A DNA stretch of 16,398 nt from Syntrophus sp. (in: bacteria) (lineage in GTDB: Bacteria; Desulfobacterota; Syntrophia; Syntrophales; UBA5619): positions 1 to 16,398 of the forward strand of contig PNOO01000028.1 in NCBI GenBank assembly GCA_013824905.1, in the 5' to 3' direction. The translations under genes were made by a program, and so were the position numbers. Under the pieces are notes generated by a model. The model was given only the letters and a program-made list of their open reading frames with translations, was not told the DNA's origin and ran no database searches. Of this stretch, positions 14,029 to 16,398 are shown piece by piece. Within the stretch, counting starts at the first letter, position 1; the number at the start of each line of letters is the position of its first letter.

Positions 14029-14319
14029 ATGAAGAAATCCGACTTGATCTTGGCGCTGTCCGAAAAGGAGGGTCTTCGGGAGCCGGAGGCCTTTGAAATC
14101 GTAAACTTGGTGTTTTCGGGCTTCACGGATGCCCTCCGGAAGGGGGGGCGGATTGAAATCAGGGGATTCGGGAGTTTTACGGTTCGCGACTATCCTCCCT
14201 ATCTGGGGAAAAATCCTAAAACTGGGAAACGCGTCCAGGTCGGTCCGAAGAAATTGCCTTACTTCAAGGTCGGGAAGGAATTGAAGGAAGGGATCAATAA
14301 GGGTAAACCATATAAATAA
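14029..14319 (+). CDS. IHF-beta/HU-family DNA-binding protein
   Basis: The 96-residue protein belongs to the HU/IHF nucleoid-associated family that bends DNA as a dimer. It has the N-terminal helices (MKKSDLILALSEKEGLREPEAFEIVNLVFSGFTDALRKGG), the conserved RIEIRGFGSF strand (41-50), and the beta-arm NPKTGKRV with the intercalating proline P64. RIEIRGFGSF is closest to IHF-beta, but which subunit it represents cannot be settled by eye. AAGGAG at 14014-14019 is 9 bases before the ATG at 14029 and only 3 before the ATG at 14023, so 14029 is preferred. The site overlaps the stop codon of the PspC gene, so the two are translated from one message. Confidence 0.95.
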   Translation: MKKSDLILALSEKEGLREPEAFEIVNLVFSGFTDALRKGGRIEIRGFGSFTVRDYPPYLGKNPKTGKRVQVGPKKLPYFKVGKELKEGINKGKPYK

Positions 14320-14388
14320 TGTGATATTTTACCATGTCATGTGTCGGCAAGGACGGACAATGAACCGCCAGACCATGATGTAGCGGAC

Positions 14389-14415
14389 TCGGTCACGTTA
14401 GGGGATAATGACCGA
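14389..14415. terminator. Weak stem-loop between convergent IHF-like and pyk genes
   Basis: TCGGTCA (14389-14395) and TGACCGA (14409-14415) form a 7-bp stem with a 13-base loop in the 132-base gap between the convergent genes. Neither side has a T-run, so an intrinsic terminator is not established. No gene is visible in this gap. Confidence 0.25.
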
Positions 14416-14451
14416 CTCATCGTCAAATCTCCTTTTGCCTCGGTTATCCGT

Positions 14452-15906
14452 TCAACGATCTATCCTTAACCTTACTCCATATCCGAGCTGAATGATTTCC
14501 ATGCGATGGTTTGCCTCAGGGTGACTTGCCGACGGCCCTTCGGTCAGGATCGCGAGGTTGTCTTCCAGTTCGTGGCGCCGCAGCCAGTCCTGCACATAGG
14601 TGTTCCAGTCTGAGGGTTGGTCGGTCTCGTACTGCGGATAAACCCCGCTGCTAAAGAGGAGTCTCTGGCAGGTCGCCTCCCGGGAACTCACTCCAACAAT
14701 CCACACGGGGGGTTTGAAGCGGGCGATGGACCGGGCCATCTGGCCGCTCTGGGTGGGTACGAATACGGCGGCAGGGCATATGCGTTTCAGGGCCGCATCG
14801 ACGCTGGAAGCGATTATATCCGTGATACTGACCGGAACATCGGGACCGTGGCTCGGGATGGCTTTCTCAAGATCATGGCGAGGATGACGGTGCGGTTCTG
14901 TGGCAGCGGCGATCTTTGCCAGCATGGCGACAGCCTCCAGAGGATATTTGCCCATCGCTGATTCCTCCGAGAGCATAACGCAATCCGTGCCGTCGAGCAC
15001 CGCATTGGCCACGTCGGTTGCCTCAGCCCGCGTGGGACGCCTGTTCTCCGTCATGGATTCCAGCATATGCGTCGCCGTGATAACGGGTTTCCCCACTTTG
15101 TTTGCGCTGTAGATGAGCCGTTTCTGAACGATGGCTATCTGCTCAATCGGTATCTCCACCCCGAGATCTCCGCGCGCAACCATGATGCCGTCCGCAGCGG
15201 CCAGGAGTCCATCGATCTGCTTCAGGGCATTGGATCGTTCAATTTTTGCTATGATGAAGGGATTGTAACCCATTGCAGCCGCGGCCTCCCGGACGGCGAC
15301 AATATCCGCGGCGCTTTCGACAAAAGATTGACTGACCGCATCCACCCCGTGAGCAGAGGCAAATTTCAAACACTCGTGATCGTGATCGGTGAAGGCGCCG
15401 ATCCCTAGGTCGATACCGGGCAGGTTGAGGCCTTTGCGGGAGCGCAATTCTCCTCCTACCAGGACGCGGCAGATGACCTCCTGATCCTTCACGCTTATCG
15501 TTTCGAGCTGGATGAGGCCATCGTTCAAGAAAAGAGGATCGCCGGGCCGCAGTACCTCGGGGAGACGGGCGAAACTCACCGAAACGCGATTTACGTCACC
15601 GACGATTGATCGGGTCGTGAGGGTGAAGAGTGATCCTGCTCGCAATTCGATGGGTTCGACAGTCAACCGGCCGATCCTCATCTTCGGTCCGGGCAGGTCG
15701 GCCAGGATGGCGATTCGCCGCCCCACCGCGCGAGATGCGGCGCGGAGGTTATCGATCACCTGTTTATGGCCGCTAAAATCACCGTGCGCGAAATTGATAC
15801 GGGCTACATTCATCCCGGTTTTAATCATTTCTTCCATGATATCTTGAGATGCCGATGCAGGTCCGATAGTCGCCACAATTTTGGTTTTCTGTTCCGGGAG
15901 TTTCAT
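14452..15906 (-). CDS. pyk: Pyruvate kinase, predicted potassium-independent type
   Basis: Pyruvate kinase transfers phosphate from phosphoenolpyruvate to ADP. The 484-residue protein has the TIM-barrel motifs KIVATIGPAS, ARINFAHGD (R36, N38), IIAKIERSNAL with catalytic K221 and metal ligand E223, and IMVARGDLGVEIP (D247 metal ligand). The mobile B domain is about residues 75-165 and the C-terminal domain about 360-480. The segment D70-L-P-G-P-K75-M-R-I78 replaces the DTKGPEIRT of potassium-dependent enzymes, with Lys at the position of rabbit Glu117. A40 replaces the potassium-binding serine. ATHMLESM and LSEESAMGKYP also differ from the usual ATQMLESM and LSGETAKGKYP. AGGAG lies 10 bases before the ATG. 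The TctA gene ends 57 bases upstream on the same strand. Confidence 0.97.
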   Translation of the reverse strand: MKLPEQKTKIVATIGPASASQDIMEEMIKTGMNVARINFAHGDFSGHKQVIDNLRAASRAVGRRIAILADLPGPKMRIGRLTVEPIELRAGSLFTLTTRSIVGDVNRVSVSFARLPEVLRPGDPLFLNDGLIQLETISVKDQEVICRVLVGGELRSRKGLNLPGIDLGIGAFTDHDHECLKFASAHGVDAVSQSFVESAADIVAVREAAAAMGYNPFIIAKIERSNALKQIDGLLAAADGIMVARGDLGVEIPIEQIAIVQKRLIYSANKVGKPVITATHMLESMTENRRPTRAEATDVANAVLDGTDCVMLSEESAMGKYPLEAVAMLAKIAAATEPHRHPRHDLEKAIPSHGPDVPVSITDIIASSVDAALKRICPAAVFVPTQSGQMARSIARFKPPVWIVGVSSREATCQRLLFSSGVYPQYETDQPSDWNTYVQDWLRRHELEDNLAILTEGPSASHPEANHRMEIIQLGYGVRLRIDR

Positions 15907-15963
15907 GATGAGACTTCTCCTTTTTTTGAAAATGGTTCGCCTCTAGTTCATATATACAAAGGA

Positions 15964-16398
15964 TCATTGAATAAAACTCTTGCTTCTCCTGTATGATTGG
16001 TACAGCGGCACTATCGCGAGAATGACGGAGCAGATGATTGCCCCCAGGGCAATAGGCCTCGTCAGAAAGATGGAGAAGCTGCCCTGGGAAATCAGCAGGG
16101 ATCGACGGAGATTGACTTCAAACATGGGGCCGAGCACAAAAGCCATTATAAGGGGCGCGCTTTCATAATCTTTTTTCTTTAACAGATAACCGGCAATTCC
16201 AAACACAAGCATCACAACGATATCGAAGACGTTATTATTGATGCCAAAAGCCCCCAGAATGCAGAAAAGCAGGACCAGAGGGTAGAGTATTTTACCCGGA
16301 ATCTTGAGCACCAGGGCCCATAGAGGGATCATAGGCAAATTCAGGATCAGCAAGACGACATTGCCGATATACATACTGCCTACCACGCCCCAGAATAT
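15964..16398 (-). CDS. tctA: Tripartite tricarboxylate transporter permease, TctA family (C-terminal part)
   Basis: The minus-strand frame is open from the window edge to the TGA at 15966-15964, giving about 144 residues, so the N-terminal two-thirds lie outside. It begins IFWGVVGSMYIGNVVLLILNLPMIPLWALVL; FWG-x2-x-SMYIGN-x3-L-x-LNLP is a hallmark of the C-terminal half of TctA (usual length near 500). Several membrane segments follow (YPLVLLFCILGAFGI, FDIVVMLVFGIAGYLL, LIMAFVLGPMFEVNLRRSLL, and a final span). TctA with TctB and a periplasmic TctC imports carboxylates such as citrate using an ion gradient. TctB and TctC genes, if present, would lie upstream of the window end. An apparent start at 16386 is an internal GTG. 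Confidence 0.93.
   Translation of the reverse strand: MFWGVVGSMYIGNVVLLILNLPMIPLWALVLKIPGKILYPLVLLFCILGAFGINNNVFDIVVMLVFGIAGYLLKKKDYESAPLIMAFVLGPMFEVNLRRSLLISQGSFSIFLTRPIALGAIICSVILAIVPLYQSYRRSKSFIQ

Overview
The window looks like chromosomal core sequence from a Gram-negative bacterium with an outer membrane, most likely a deltaproteobacterium of the Syntrophales type. This is inferred from gene content and order: a Tol-Pal operon whose CpoB (YbgF) has a lipoprotein signal, a long TPR lipoprotein next to a LolB-like lipoprotein, CtpA paired with a YibQ-type deacetylase, an EF-P lysylation cluster with a KamA-type aminomutase, and a TctA permease. No insertion sequence, CRISPR array, tRNA, rRNA or phage gene was seen.

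Layout. Positions 1-129 (minus) hold the first 43 codons of a protein resembling the bacterial eRF1-like (baeRF) family, cut by the window edge. Positions 428-3281 (plus) encode a KamA-type lysine 2,3-aminomutase, elongation factor P and EpmA, which together form an EF-P beta-lysylation module. A near-consensus promoter at 3319-3347 then starts the plus-strand Tol-Pal operon tolQ-tolR-tolA-tolB-pal-cpoB (3389-8635). An unusual 240-base hairpin-rich leader lies between pal and cpoB. A convergent minus-strand envelope operon follows, in transcription order ctpA (PDZ protease), yibQ-like deacetylase, a 15-TPR lipoprotein and a LolB-like lipoprotein (13551 down to 8653).

Divergent from ctpA are a small PspC-domain membrane protein and an IHF-beta/HU-type DNA-binding protein (13812-14319, plus). 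Convergent with these is a pyruvate kinase with a potassium-independent active-site signature (15906-14452, minus). Upstream of it is the C-terminal part of a TctA-family carboxylate transporter permease, cut by the window end.

How the genes fit together. The first cluster makes (beta)-lysine and attaches it to the tip lysine of EF-P, which helps ribosomes through proline stretches. The eRF1-like neighbour may also act at the ribosome. The central 10 kb is devoted to the cell envelope: the TolQRA motor, TolB, Pal and CpoB coordinate outer-membrane constriction, while the opposite-strand lipoproteins, protease and deacetylase probably act in the periplasm on lipoproteins or peptidoglycan-related substrates. 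The right end is central carbon metabolism and organic-acid uptake. Non-ATG starts (TTG or GTG) are frequent here (kamA, epmA, tolQ, cpoB); for tolQ, cpoB and epmA they were chosen by Shine-Dalgarno placement.
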